The position numbers and the translations under genes were made by a program. DNA of 64,000 nt from Ramlibacter terrae (GTDB lineage Bacteria > Pseudomonadota > Gammaproteobacteria > Burkholderiales > Burkholderiaceae_C), in contig CP053418.1 in assembly GCA_013127575.1 (NCBI GenBank), positions 496,001-560,000 on the forward strand. Direction: 5' to 3'. Below are positions 36,201 through 51,200 of this stretch, in pieces (position 1 is the first letter of the stretch; every line of letters starts with the position of its first letter). The notes under the pieces are model-generated. The model worked only from the letters and a program-made list of their open reading frames with translations. It was not told where the DNA came from and made no database searches.

Positions 36201-39200
36201 CGGCACGGTCACCATCGTGGACGCCGACGCGGGCACGATCCGCTACACGCCGAATGCCAACTTCAACGGCACGGACACGTACACGTACACGGTGACGTCG
36301 GGTGGCGTGACGGAGACCGCGACGGTCACGGTGACGGTGAGCCCGGTCAACGATGCGACGAGCTTCGGTGGCGCGACGAGCGGATCCGGCAATGAAGATG
36401 CGGGCCCGATCACCGGGACGCTCACGGTTGCGGATGCCGATGGCATCGCGGCGCCGGCGTTTACGGTCACTGCCAATGCGGCGCACGGGACCGCCTCGAT
36501 CAACGCATCGGGGGCGTGGACCTACACGCCTGCTGCCGACTACAACGGGCCGGACAGCTTCACGGTCCGCGTGACCGATAACACCGGCGCGACCTCGACG
36601 CAGGTGATCACGGTCAACGTGGGCACGGTGGTGGACATCGCCGACGACGTTGCGAGCACCGCTGAAGACACCGCTGTCATCACCGCGGTCCGCGGCAACG
36701 ACAGCTTCGAAGGCGCCACGCCGACGATCACCGCCGTCACGAACGGCGCGCATGGAACGGTCACCGTCATCGATGCCGCCGCAGGCACGGTGCAGTACAC
36801 GCCGGATGCGAACTGGCATGGCACCGACACGTACACGTACACCGTGACGTCTGGCGGCGTCACCGAGACGGCCACTGTCACGGTCACGGTGACCCCGGTC
36901 AACGACAACGCGGTCTTCACCGGCACCACCAGCGGCACCACCGCGGAAGACGGCGCCGCCATCACCGGCACGCTGAATGCCACGGACGTCGACGGCATGA
37001 CGACGGCTGGTTACTCCGTCACGGGCGTTGCCGCCCACGGCACCGCGAGCATCGACGCCGCCGGCGCCTGGACCTACGTCCCCGCCGCCGACTACAACGG
37101 CACGGACAGTTTCACGGTCACGGTGACCGATAACGCCGGCAATACGACGACGCAGGTGATCAGCCTGACGGTGACGGCCGTGGCCGACATTGCCGGCGAC
37201 GCTGTCACGGTCGCTGAAGACGGAACGGTCACCACCGGCCTGCTCGGCAACGACACCTTCGAAGGCACACCGACGATCACCGCCGTGAGCCGGGGCGCGC
37301 ACGGCACGGTCACCATCGTCGACGCTGCGGCCGGCACAGTCCTGTACACGCCGAACGCCAACTACAACGGCCCCGACAGCTACACCTACACGGTCACTTC
37401 GGGTGGCGTGACGGAAACCGCGACAGTCACCGTGAACGTGACGCCGGTCGACGACGCCACCACCTTCGGCGGCGCCAGCGGCACCGGCAACGAAGACGCC
37501 GGCGCGATCACCGGCACGCTGACCGTGGCCGATGCCGATGGCATCACGACCCCCGCGTTCACCGTCGTCGGCAACCCGGCGCACGGCAGTGCGACGGTCA
37601 ATGCGGCGACCGGCGCCGGACCTACACGCCGACCGCCGACTACAACGGGGCCGACACCTTCACTGTTCGCGTCACCGACAACGCCGGCAACGTCTCCACG
37701 CAGGTCATCAGCCTGACGGTCGCCGCGGTCGCCGACATCGCTCCCAACGCGATCAGCACCGACGAAGACACCAGCGTCACGCGCAACCTGCTGGCCAACG
37801 ACAGCTTCGAGAACGCCGGCGCGACCATCGTTGCGGTCACGAACGGCACGAACGGCACCGTCACGATCATCGATGCCGAACTGGGCACGGTGCGGTACAC
37901 GCCGAATGCGAACTTCAGCGGCACGGACACGTACACCTATACCGTCAGCTCCGGCGGCGTGACCGAGACGGCCACCGTCACGGTGACGGTGAGCCCGGTC
38001 AACGATCCGACGACCTTCGGTGGCGCGAGCGGCACCGGCGCGGAAGACGCTGCTGCGATCACGGGCACGCTGACTGTCTCGGATGCCGACGGCATCACGA
38101 CCCCTGCGTTTACCGTTACCGGTAACGGTGCCCACGGCACCGCGACCATCGACGCAACGACGGGCGCGTGGACCTACACACCGAACGCCGACTACAACGG
38201 CGCCGACAGCTTCACGGTCCGCGTGACCGACAACGCCGGCAACACGTCGACCCGGGTGATCAGCCTGGTCGTCACGCCGGTGGTCGATGCGGTCAACAAC
38301 ACCATCTCAGTCGCAGAAGACGGCAGCGTCACGACGCCGGTCCTGCTGAACGACACCTTCAGCGGCACGCCGAGCATCACGGCGGTCACGAACGGTGCCA
38401 ACGGCACCGTCACCATCGTCGACGCGGCTGCGGGCACGGTGCTCTACACGCCGAACGCCAACTTCAGCGGTACCGACTCGTACACGTACACCGTCACCTC
38501 CGGCGGTGTCACCGAGACCGCAACCGTCAGTGTGACGGTCACCCCGGTGAACGACGCCCCCGTGTTCGGCGGCAACAGCACCGGCATCGGCAACGAAGAC
38601 GCCGGCGTCATCAGCGGCGTGCTCACGGCGACCGACGCCGACGGCATGACGAACCCCGGTTACGTCGTCACGAGCGCAGCAGGTCACGGCACGGCGAGCA
38701 TCGATGCGATCACCGGCGCCTGGAGCTACATCCCCGACGCCGATTACCACGGTGCCGACAGCTTCACGGTCACCGTCACGGACAACGCCGGCAACACCGC
38801 CACGCGCACGATCAACCTGAGCGTCACGCCGGTCACCGACATCGCGACCGACACGGCGAGCACGACCGAAGACACGGCCGTCGTCACCGACGTCCTCGCC
38901 AACGACAGCTTCGAAGGCGCCGGCCGCGTCATCTCCTCGGTCACCAACGGCGCCCACGGCGCCGTCACCATCGTCGACGCAGCGCTGGGCCTGGTGCGCT
39001 ACACGCCCGATGCCAACTACAACGGCACCGACGCGTACACCTACACAGTGAGCTCCGGCGGCACCACCGAGACCGTCACGGTCAACGTGACGATCACGCC
39101 GGTCAACGACGCGACGACGTTCGGCGGCACCACTGGGTCCGGCAATGAAGATGCAGGCCCGATCACCGGGACACTGACCGTTGCCGATGCGGATGGGATC

Positions 39201-42200
39201 ACTGCGCCGGCGTTTACCGTCACGGCGAACGGGGCACACGGCACCGCATCGATCAACGCATCAGGCGCGTGGACGTACACGCCTGCTGCGGATTACAACG
39301 GGCCGGACAGCTTCACGGTTCGCGTGACCGACAACACCGGTGCGACCTCGACGCAGGTGATCACGGTCAACGTGGGCACGGTGGTGGACATCGCCGACGA
39401 CGTTGCGAGCACCGCTGAAGACACCGCTGTCATCACCGCGGTCCGCGGCAACGACAGCTTCGAAGGCACGCCGACGATCACCGCCGTCACGAACGGCGCG
39501 CACGGCACGGTCACCGTCATCGATGCCGCCGCCGGCACGGTGCAGTACACGCCGGATGCGAACTGGCACGGCACCGATACGTACACGTACACCGTGACGT
39601 CTGGTGGCGTCACCGAGACGGCCACTGTCACGGTCACGGTGACCCCGGTCAACGACAACGCGGTGTTCACCGGCACGACCACCGGCAGCACGACCGAAGA
39701 CGGCGCCGCGATCACCGGCACGCTGAACGCCACGGACGTCGATGGCATGACGACGGCGGGTTACGCCGTCACTGGCGTCGCCGCCCACGGCACCGCGAGC
39801 ATCGACGCCGCCGGCGCTGGACCTACGTCCCCGCCGCCGACTACAACGGCACCGATAGCTTCACGGTCACCGTCACCGACAACGCCGGCAACACGACGAC
39901 CCAAGTCATCAGCCTGACGGTGACCGCCGTGGCCGACATCGCCGGCAACTCCGTCACCGTCGCCGAAGACGGCACAGCCACGACTGCGCTGCTCGCCAAC
40001 GACACGTTCGAGGGCACCCCGACGATCACCGCCGTGAGCCGTGGCGCCCACGGCACGGTCACCATCGTCGACGCTGCGGCCGGCACGGTCCTGTATACGC
40101 CGAACGCGAACTACAACGGCCCCGACAGCTACACCTACACGGTCACTTCGGGTGGCGTGACGGAAACCGCGACAGTCACCGTGAACGTGACTCCGGTCGA
40201 CGACGCCACCACCTTCGGCGGCGCCACCTCCGGAACCGGCAACGAAGACGCCGGCAACATCACCGGCACCCTGACCGCCGCGGACAGCGCCGATGGCATG
40301 GCGACGCCGGCCTTCGATGTCAGCACGAATCCGCTGCACGGCACCGCGACGATCCACCCGGTCACCGGCAACTGGAGCTACAAGCCCGCCGCCGACTACA
40401 ACGGCACGGACAGCTTCACCGTCACCGTCACCGACGATGCCGGCAACACGTCGACCCAGGTCATCTCCCTGACGGTCAGCGCGGTGGCCGACGCCGTGGC
40501 GAACACGGCGAACACGAGCGAAGACAGCAGCGTCACGACCAACGTCCCGCCAACGACAGCTTCGAGTCCGCCGCGCCTGCCATCACGGCAGTGACGCAAG
40601 GCACGCACGGCACGGTCACCATCATCGATGCGGCCGCAGGGACCGTGCGCTACACGCCGGACGCCAACTGGCACGGCACCGACACATACACCTATACCGT
40701 CACGTCCGGCGGCGTCACGGAGACGGCGACCGTCACCGTCAACGTGAGCGCGGTCAACGACGCAGCCAGCTTCGGCGGCGACACCGCCGGCAACGGCACC
40801 GAAGACGGCGCCGCCATCACCGGCACCCTGAGCGCCACCGACGCCGACGCGCTCGCCGCCGCGCCCTTCACGGTGAGCGCGCAGCCTGCCCACGGCACCG
40901 CGAGCATCGACGCCACCACCGGCGCCTGGAGCTACACGCCCAGCGCCGACTACAACGGTGCCGACACGTTCACCGTCACGGTCACGGACAGCGCGGGCAA
41001 CACCACCAGCCAGGTCATCAGCGTGGCCGTGGCCGCGGTGCCCGATGCCGTGGCCGACACCGTGACGCTGGCCGAAGACGGCAGCGCGCTCACCGCCGTG
41101 CGCGGCAACGACAGCTTCGCGCCCGGCGCGATCGTGACCGCCGTGACCCACGGTTCGCACGGCACCGTCACCATCGTCGACGCCGCCCCGGGCACCGTGC
41201 TCTACACGCCGGACGCCAACTACAACGGCAGCGACACGTACACCTACACCGTCACCTCCGGCGGCGTGACCGAAACCGCGACCGTCACGGTCACGGTGAC
41301 GCCTGTCGACGACGCGGCAGTGTTCGGCGGCGCGACCAGCGGCGCCGGTACGGAAGACGCGGGCGCCATCACCGGCACGCTGACCGCCACCGACGTCGAT
41401 GCGCCCGGCACGCCGGCCTTCGCCGTCACCGGCCTGCCCGGCCACGGCAGCGCCACGATCGATGCAGCCGGCCAGTGGACGTACACGCCCGCGCCCGACT
41501 ACAACGGCCCGGACAGCTTCACCGTCACGGCCACCGACGGCAACGGCAACACATCCACCCAGTGTGATCAGCCCGGTCGTCGCGCCGGTCGCCGACATCG
41601 CGGGCAACGCGGTCACCGTCGCGGAAGACGCGAGCGTCACCACCGACGTCCGCGCCAACGACAGCTTCGAAGGCGCGACGCCGACGATCACGGCCGTGAC
41701 GAACGGCGCGCACGGCACTGTCACCATCGTCGACGCCGCCGCGGGCACCATCCTCTACACCCCCGATGCCGACTTCCACGGCACCGACAGCTACACGTAC
41801 ACCATCACCTCCGGCGGCGTGACGGAAACCGCGACCGTCAGCGTCACGGTCACCCCGATCGACGATGCCGCCACCTTCGGCGGCGCGACCACGGGCAGCG
41901 GCAACGAAGACGCCGGCGCCATCACCGGCGTGCTGACTGCGGCCGATGCCGCCGACGGCATGGCCGCCCCGGCCTTCACCGTGACGGGCAATCCGGTGCA
42001 CGGCAGCGCCACGGTCAACCCGGCCACCGGCGCCTGGCGTTACACGCCCGCCGCCGACTTCAACGGCAGCGACAGCTTCACCGTGACCGTGACCGACGAC
42101 GACGGCAACCTGTCGACGCAGGTGATCAGCGTGACGGTCAACGCCGTCGCCGACATCGCCGACAACACGGCCACCGTCGACGAGGACGGCAGCGTCACGC

Positions 42201-45200
42201 GCAACCTGCTCGCCAACGACAGCTTCGAGAGCGCCGCCGCCACGATCACCGCGGTGAGCAACGGCGCGAACGGCACGGTCACCATCGTCGACGCCGAGCT
42301 CGGCACGGTGCGCTACACGCCCAACGCCAACTTCAGCGGCACCGACAGCTACACCTACACGGTCACCTCCGGCGGCGTGACCGAGACCGCCACCGTGACC
42401 GTCACCGTCAGCCCGCTCGCCGACCCGACGGTGTTCGGCGGCGCCACGGGCGGCAGCGGCGCGGAAGACGGCGGCGCCATCACCGGCACCCTGACCGTTG
42501 GCGACGCGGACGGCATCACCGCCCCGGCGTTCACCGTCGTCGGCAACGCGGCGCACGGCACCGCCACCATCGATGCTGCGACCGGCGCCCGGAGCTACAC
42601 GCCCGTCGCCGACTACAACGGCGCCGACAGCTTCACCGTCCGCGTGACCGACAGCACCGGCGCCACGTCGACGCAGGTGATCAGCCTGGCCGTGACATCC
42701 GACGCCGACATCGCCAACGACACGGCATCGGTCGCCGAGGACTCGAGCGTCGACACCGCCGTGCGCGGCAACGACACGTTCGAGGGCACGCCGATCGTCA
42801 CCGCCGTCACCAACGGCACGCACGGCACCGTCACGATCGTGGACGCGACCGCCGGCACGGTTCGCTACACGCCCGATGCCGACTGGCACGGCACCGACAC
42901 CTACACGTACACCGTCACGTCCGGCGGCGTCACCGAGACGGCCACCGTCACGGTCACGGTCTCGCCGGTCAACGACCCCGCCACCTTCGGCGGCGCGACC
43001 AGCGGCAGCGGCACCGAAGACGGCGCGGCCATCACGGGCACGCTCACCGCCGCCGACGTCGACGGCATGGCCACCCCCGGCTTCTGCCGTCACCGGCCCC
43101 GCTGCGCACGGCACGGCCACCATCACGGCGGCGGGCGCCGGACCTACACGCCGGCCGCCGACTACAACGGCGCCGACAGCTTCACGGTCACCGTCACCGA
43201 CAACGCCGGCAACACCACGACGCAGGTGATCAGCCTGTCCGTCACGGCCGTCGCCGACATCGCCGGCAACACCGTCACCGTGGCCGAGGACGGCAGCGTC
43301 ACCAGCAGCCTGTTCGGCAACGACACGTTCGAGGGCACGCCGGCGATCACCGCCGTGACCGCGGGCGCGCACGGCACCGTCACGATCGTCGACGCCGCCG
43401 CGGGCACCGTGCTGTACACGCCGGATCCCGACTTCCACGGCACCGACAGCTACACCTACACCGTCACCTCCGGCGGCGTGACCGAGACCGCCACCGTGAC
43501 GGTGAACGTCACGCCGGTCGACGACGCGGCCACCTTCGGCGGCGCCACCAGCGGTGCCGGCAACGAAGACGCCGGCACGATCACCGGCACCCTGACCGTC
43601 GCCGACACGGCCGACGGCATGACCGCGCCGGCCTTCAGCGTCAGCGGCAACCCGGCACACGGCACGGCGACGATCAACGCCGCGACCGGCACTGGAGCTA
43701 CACGCCGGCGGCCGACTACAACGGCGCCGACAGCTTCACGGTCACCGTCACGGACGACGACGGCAACACGGCCACGCAAGTCATCAGCCTCACCGTCGCC
43801 GCTGTCGCCGACATCGCCGGCAACGCGATCGTGCTGGCCGAAGACGGCAGCGCCACGACGAACCTGTTGGCGAACGACAGCTTCGAAGGTGCGACCCCGG
43901 CGATCACCGCCGTGACGAACGGCACGCACGGCACCGTCACCATCATCGACGGCGCCGCCGGCACGGTCCGCTACACGCCGGCCGCCAACTTCCACGGCAC
44001 CGACAGCTACACCTACACCGTCACCTCGGGCGGCGTGACCGAAACCGCGACCGTCACCGTGACGGTGTCGCCGGTCAACGATCCCACCGTGTTCGGTGGC
44101 GCCACCGCCGGCAGCGGCGCGGAAGACGCGGGCACGATCACCGGCACGCTCACGGCGGCCGATGCGGACGGCGTGGTGCCGCCGACCTTCAGCGTCAGCG
44201 CGCAGCCGGCCCATGGCACGGCGACGATCGACGCCGGCACGGGCGCCTGGATCTACACGCCCGCCGCGGACTACAACGGCCCGGACAGCTTCACCGTGAC
44301 GGTGACCGACGACGACGGCAACACGTCGACCCGGGTGATCGGCCTGACCGTCACCCCGGTGGCGGACGTGCTCGACAACGCCGTGACGGTCGCCGAAGAC
44401 GGGTCCGTCACGAGCGACGTGCTGGGCGACGACGACTTCGCCGGCACGCCGACCATCACCTCGGTGACCAACGGCGCCCATGGGACGGTCACGATCGTCG
44501 ATGCCGCGGCCGGCACGGTGCTGTACACGCCCGCCGCCAACTTCCACGGCACCGACACGTACACCTACACGGTCACCTCCGGTGGCGTCACCGAAACCGC
44601 GACCGTCACGGTCACGGTCACGCCCGTCAACGACGCGACCGTGTTCGGCGGCAATGCCACCGGCATCGGCAACGAGGACGGCGGCGTCATCAGCGGCGTG
44701 CTCACGGCGACGGATGCCGACGGCATCGCCACGCCGGCCTTCACCGTGACGGCTGCAGCCGCCCACGGCACCGCGACCATCGACGCGGTCACCGGCGCCT
44801 GGAGCTACATCCCGACGGCCGACTACCACGGCGCGGACAGCTTCACCGTCACCGTGACGGACAACGCGGGCGACACCGCCACGCGCACGATCAGCCTGTC
44901 GGTGGTGCCGGTGGTCGACATCACGCCCGACACGGCGCTCACCGTGGAAGACACGGCCGTCACGCGCGACGTGCTGGCCAACGACAGCTTCGAAGGCGTG
45001 GACCGCGCGATCACGGCGGTGACCAACGGCGCCCACGGCACCGTCACGATCATCGACGCCGACCTCGGCCTGGTGCGCTACACGCCCGACCCGAACTACA
45101 ACGGCACCGACGCCTACACCTACACCGTCACTTCGGGCGGCGTGAGCGAAACGGTCACGGTCAACGTGACGATCACGCCGGCGGACGACGCGGCCACCTT

Positions 45201-48200
45201 TACCGACGACCGCTCTGGCACGGGCGCGGAGGACGGCGCAGCCATCGTCGGCACGCTGAGCGTCTCCGATGCCGCCGACGGCATGTCGGCGCCTGCCTTC
45301 ACCGTGACCAGCGGCGCGGCGCACGGCACGGCCACCATCGACGCCACGACGGGCGCGTGGAGCTACACGCCGGTCGCGGACTACAACGGCGCCGACAGCT
45401 TCACCGTGACGGTGACCGACGACGACGGCCACACCGCCACGCAGGTCATCACGCTGAGCGTCAGCGCGGTGCCCGACATCGCGGCCGACAGCGTCTCGGT
45501 GAACGAAGACGGCAGCGTGGTCAGCAACGTCCGCGGCAACGACAGCTTCGAAGGCGCGACGCCGACGATCACGGCCGTGACCCACGGCGCGCACGGCACC
45601 GTGACCATCGTCGATGCCGCCGCCGGCACCGTGCGGTACACGCCCGCGGCGAACTGGCACGGCACCGACACGTACACCTACACGGTCACTTCCGGCGGCG
45701 TCACCGAGACGGCCACCGTGACGGTGACGGTGAACCCGGTCGACGACACCGCCGTCTTCAGCGGCAACACGACCGGCACGGGCGCCGAAGACGGCGCCGC
45801 GATCACCGGCACGCTGGGCGTGGCGGATGCCGACGGCCTGGCGGCTGCGCCTTTCAGCGTCAGCGCGAACGCGGCACACGGCGTCGCGACCATCGATGCG
45901 GCGACGGGCGCCTGGATCTACACGCCGGCCGCCGACTACAACGGCCCGGACAGCTTCACGGTCAGCGTCACCGACGTGGACGGCAACGTCGCCACCCGCG
46001 TCGTGAACGTCTCGGTCAGCGCGGTGGCCGACATCGCGGGGGACGTCGCGAGCGTCGCCGAAGATGGCACGGTCACCACCGGCGTGCTGGCCAACGACAG
46101 CTTCGAAGGCGCGGCAACGATCACCGCCGTGACCAACGGCGCGCATGGCACCGTGACGGTCGTCGATCCCGTGGCGGGCACGGTGCTGTACACGCCCGAT
46201 GCCGACTTCAACGGCACGGACACGTACACGTACACGGTGACGTCCGGTGGCGTGACGGAGACCGCGACGGTCACGGTGACGGTGAGCCCGGTCAACGATG
46301 CGACGAGCTTCGGTGGCGCGACGAGCGGATCCGGCAATGAAGATGCGGGCCCGATCACCGGGACGCTCACGGTTGCGGATGCCGATGGCATCGCGGCGCC
46401 GGCGTTTACGGTCACTGCCAATGCGGCGCACGGGACCGCCTCGATCAACGCATCGGGGGCGTGGACCTACACGCCTGCTGCCGACTACAACGGGCCGGAC
46501 AGCTTCACGGTCCGCGTGACCGATAACACCGGCGCGACTTCGACGCAGGTGATCACGGTCAACGTGGGCACGGTGGTGGACATCGCCGACGACGTTGCGA
46601 GCACGACGGAAGACACCGCTGTCATCACCGCTGTTCGCGGCAATGACAGCTTCGAAGGGATCACGCCGACGATCACCGCCGTGACCAACGGCGCGCACGC
46701 ACGGCACGGTCACGGTCATCGATGCTGCAGCCGGCACGGTGCAGTACACGCCGGATGCGAACTGGCACGGCACCGATACGTACACCTACACGGTGACTTC
46801 CGGTGGCGTCACGGAAACCGCAACGGTCACGGTGACTGTCACCCCGGTTAACGACAACGCGGTCTTCACCGGCACCACCACCGGCACCACTGCGGAAGAC
46901 GGCGCCGCGATCACCGGCACGCTGAACGCCACCGACGTCGACGGCATGACGACGGCAGGTTACGCCGTCACTGGCGTCGCCGCCCACGGCACCGCGACCA
47001 TCGACGCCGCCGGCGCCTGGACGTACGTCCCCGCCGCCGACTACAACGGCACCGATAGCTTCACGGTCACCGTCACCGACAACGCCGGCAACACGACGAC
47101 CCAAGTCATCAGCCTGACCGTGACCGCCGTGGCCGACATCGCCGGCAACTCCGTCACCGTCGCCGAAGACGGCACAGCCACGACCGCGCTGCTTGGCAAA
47201 CACTTTCGAAGGCACGCCGACGATCACCGCCGTGAGCCGGGGTTCCCACGGCACGGTCACCATCGTCGACGCAGCCGCCGGCACGGTGCTCTACACGCCG
47301 AACCCGAACTACAACGGCCCCGACAGCTATACCTACACGGTGACCTCCGGCGGTGTGACCGAGACCGCCACGGTTATCGTCAACGTCACCCCGGTCGACG
47401 ACGCGACGACCTTCGGCGGCGCCACGTCCGGAACCGGCAACGAAGACGCCGGTGCCATCACCGGCACGCTGACCGTGGCCGATGCCGATGGCATCACGAC
47501 CCCCGCGTTCACCGTCGTCGGCAACCCGGTGCACGGCAGTGCGACGGTCAATGCGGCGACCGGCGCCGGACCTACACGCCGACCGCCGACTACAACGGTG
47601 CGGACAGCTTCACGGTGCGCGTCACCGACAACGCCGGCAACGTCTCCACCAGGTCATCAGCCTGACGGTCGCCGCGGTCGCCGACATCGCCCCCAACGCG
47701 ATCAGCACGGACGAGGACACCAGCGTCACGCGGAACCTGCTGGCCAACGACAGCTTCGAGAACGCGGGCGCCACGATCGTCGCGGTCACGAACGGCACGA
47801 ACGGCACGGTCACGATCATCGATGCCGAACTGGGCACGGTGCGGTACACGCCGAACGCGAACTTCAGCGGCACGGACACGTACACCTACACGGTCAGCTC
47901 CGGCGGCGTGACCGAGACGGCGACCGTCACGGTGACGGTGAGCCCGGTCAACGATCCGACGACCTTCGGTGGCGCCAGCGGCACCGGCGCGGAAGATGCC
48001 GGCGCGATCACCGGAACGCTCACTGTCGCGGATGCCGATGGCATCACGACGCCTGCGTTCACCGTTACCGGTAACGGTGCCCACGGCACCGCCACCATCG
48101 ACGCGACGACGGGCGCGTGGACCTACACGCCGAATGCCGACTACAACGGCACCGACAGCTTCACGGTCCGCGTGACCGACAACGCCGGCAACACGTCGAC

Positions 48201-51200
48201 CCGGGTGATCAGCCTGGTGGTCACGCCGGTCGTCGACGCAGTCAACAACACGATCTCGGTCGCGGAAGACGGCAGCGTCACGACGCCGGTCCTGCTGAAC
48301 GACACCTTCAGCGGCACGCCCAGCATCACGGCCGTCACGAACGGCGCCAACGGCACGGTCACCATCGTCGACGCGGCTGCGGGCACGGTGCTCTACACGC
48401 CGAACGCCAACTTCAGCGGCACGGACACGTACACGTACACCGTCACTTCTGGCGGCGTGACGGAGACCGCCACGGTCAGCGTGACGGTCACCCCGGTGAA
48501 CGACGCGCCCGTCTTCGGCGGCAACTCCACCGGCATCGGCAACGAAGACGCCGGCGTGATCAGCGGCGTGCTCACGGCCACCGATGCCGACGGCATGACG
48601 AACCCCGGTTACGTCGTCACGAGCGCAGCAGGCCACGGCACGGCGAGCATCGACGCGATCACCGGCGCCTGGAGCTACATCCCCGACGCCGACTACCACG
48701 GCGCGGACAGCTTCACCGTCACCGTCACGGACAACGCCGGCAACACCGCGACGCGCACGATCAACCTGAGCGTCACGCCGGTCACCGACATCGCCACCGA
48801 CACGGCGAGCACGACCGAAGACACCGCCGTCGTCACCGACGTCCCCGCCAACGACAGCTTCGAAGGTGCTGGCCGCGTCATCTCCTCGGTCACGGACGGC
48901 GCCCACGGCACCGTCACCATCGTCGACGCAGCGCTCGGCCCGGTGGTGCGCTACACGCCTGATGCCAACTACAACGGCACGGATGCGTACACCTACACGG
49001 TGAGCTCCGGCGGCACGACCGAGACCGTTACGGTCAACGTGACGATCACGCCAGTCAACGACGCGACGACGTTCGGTGGCACCACTGGGTCCGGCAATGA
49101 AGATGCAGGCCCGATCACCGGGACGCTGACCGTTGCGGACGCCGACGGCATCACGACGCCTGCGTTTACGGTCACTGCCAATGCGGCGCACGGCACCGCC
49201 TCGATCAACGCATCGGGGGCGTGGACCTACACGCCTGCTGCCGACTACAACGGGCCGGACAGCTTCACGGTTCGCGTGACCGACAACACCGGCGCGACCT
49301 CGACGCAGGTGATCACGGTCAACGTCGGCTCCGTCGTCGACATCGCCGACGACGTTGCGAGCACGACGGAAGACACCGCTGTCATCACCGCTGTTGGCGG
49401 CAATGACAGCTTCGAAGGGATCACGCCGACGATCACCGCCGTGACCAACGGCGCGCACGGCACGGTCACCGTCATCGATGCCGCCGCAGGCACAGTGCAA
49501 TACACGCCGGATGCGAACTGGCATGGCACGGATACGTACACCTACACGGTGACCTCCGGTGGCGTCACGGAAACCGCGACGGTCACGGTGACTGTCACCC
49601 CGGTTAACGACAACGCGGTCTTCACCGGCACCACCACCGGCACCACTGCGGAAGACGGCGCCGCGATCACCGGCACGCTGAACGCCACCGACGTCGACGG
49701 CATGACGACGGCGGGTTACACCGTCACCGGCGTTGCCGCCCACGGCACCGCGACCATCGACGCCGCCGGCGCGTGGACGTACACGCCTGCAGCCGACTAC
49801 AACGGCACCGACAGCTTCACGGTCACGGTGACCGACAACTCCGGCAACACGACCACCCAGATCATCAGCCTGAGCGTCACGGCTGTCGCGGACATCGCTG
49901 CCGACGCGGTCACGGTCGCCGAAGACGGCACCGTCACCACCGGTCTGCTCGGCAACGACACCTTCGAAGGCACACCGACGATCACCGCCGTGAGCCAAGG
50001 CGCGCACGGCACGGTCACCATCGTCGACGCCGCAGCCGGCACGGTGCTCTACACGCCGAACGCGAACTACAACGGCCCCGACAGCTACACCTACACGGTC
50101 ACTTCGGGTGGCGTGACGGAAACCGCGACAGTCACCGTGAACGTGACGCCGGTCGACGACGCCACCACCTTCGGCGGCGCCAGCGGAACCGGCAACGAAG
50201 ATGCCGGTGCGATCACCGGCACGCTGACCGTGACCGATGCCGACGGCATCACGACCCCCGCGTTCACCGTCGTCGGCAACCCGGCGCACGGCAGCGCGAC
50301 GGTCAATGCGGCGACCGGCGCACGGAGCTACACGCCGACCGCCGACTACAACGGGGCCGACACCTTCACTGTTCGCGTCACCGACAACGCCGGCAACGTC
50401 TCCACGCAGGTCATCAGCCTGACGGTCGCCGCGGTCGCCGACATAGCCCCCAACGCGATCAGCACCGACGAAGACACCAGCGTCACGCGCAACCTGCTGG
50501 CCAATGACAGCTTCGAGAACGCCGGCGCGACGATCGTCGCGGTGACCAACGGCACGAACGGTACGGTCACGATCATCGACGCCGAACTGGGCACGGTGCG
50601 TTACACGCCGAACCCCAACTTCAGCGGCACGGACGCGTACACCTATACGGTCAGCTCCGGCGGCGTGACCGAGACGGCCACCGTCACGGTGACCGTGAGC
50701 CCGGTCAACGATCCGACGACCTTCGGTGGTGCGAGCGGCAGCGGCGCTGAAGACGCCGGCGCGATCACCGGAACGCTGACCGTGGCCGATGCCGACGGCA
50801 TCACGTCGCCTGCGTTCACCGTTACCGGTAACGGTGCCCACGGCACCGCCACCATCGACGCAACGACGGGCGCGTGGGCCTACACGCCGAACGCCGACTA
50901 CAACGGCGCCGACAGCTTCACGGTCCGCGTCACGGACAACGCCGGCAACACCTCGACCCGGGTGATCAGCCTGGTCGTCACGCCGGTCGTCGACGCAGTC
51001 AACAACACGATCTCGGTCGCGGAAGACGGCAGCATCACCACGCCGGTGCTGCTGAACGACACCTTCAGCGGCACGCCCAGCATCACGGCCGTCACGAACG
51101 GTGCCAACGGCACGGTCACCATCGTCGACGCAGCTGCAGGCACGGTGCTCTACACGCCGAACGCCAACTTCAGCGGTACCGACTCGTACACGTACACCGT

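Noticed and set aside
47482..48960. Possible programmed ribosomal frameshifting in the adhesin, given the repeated frame changes.
   Set aside because: No constant slippery sequence is present. The changes occur in both directions and at CCWGG motifs shared with housekeeping genes.
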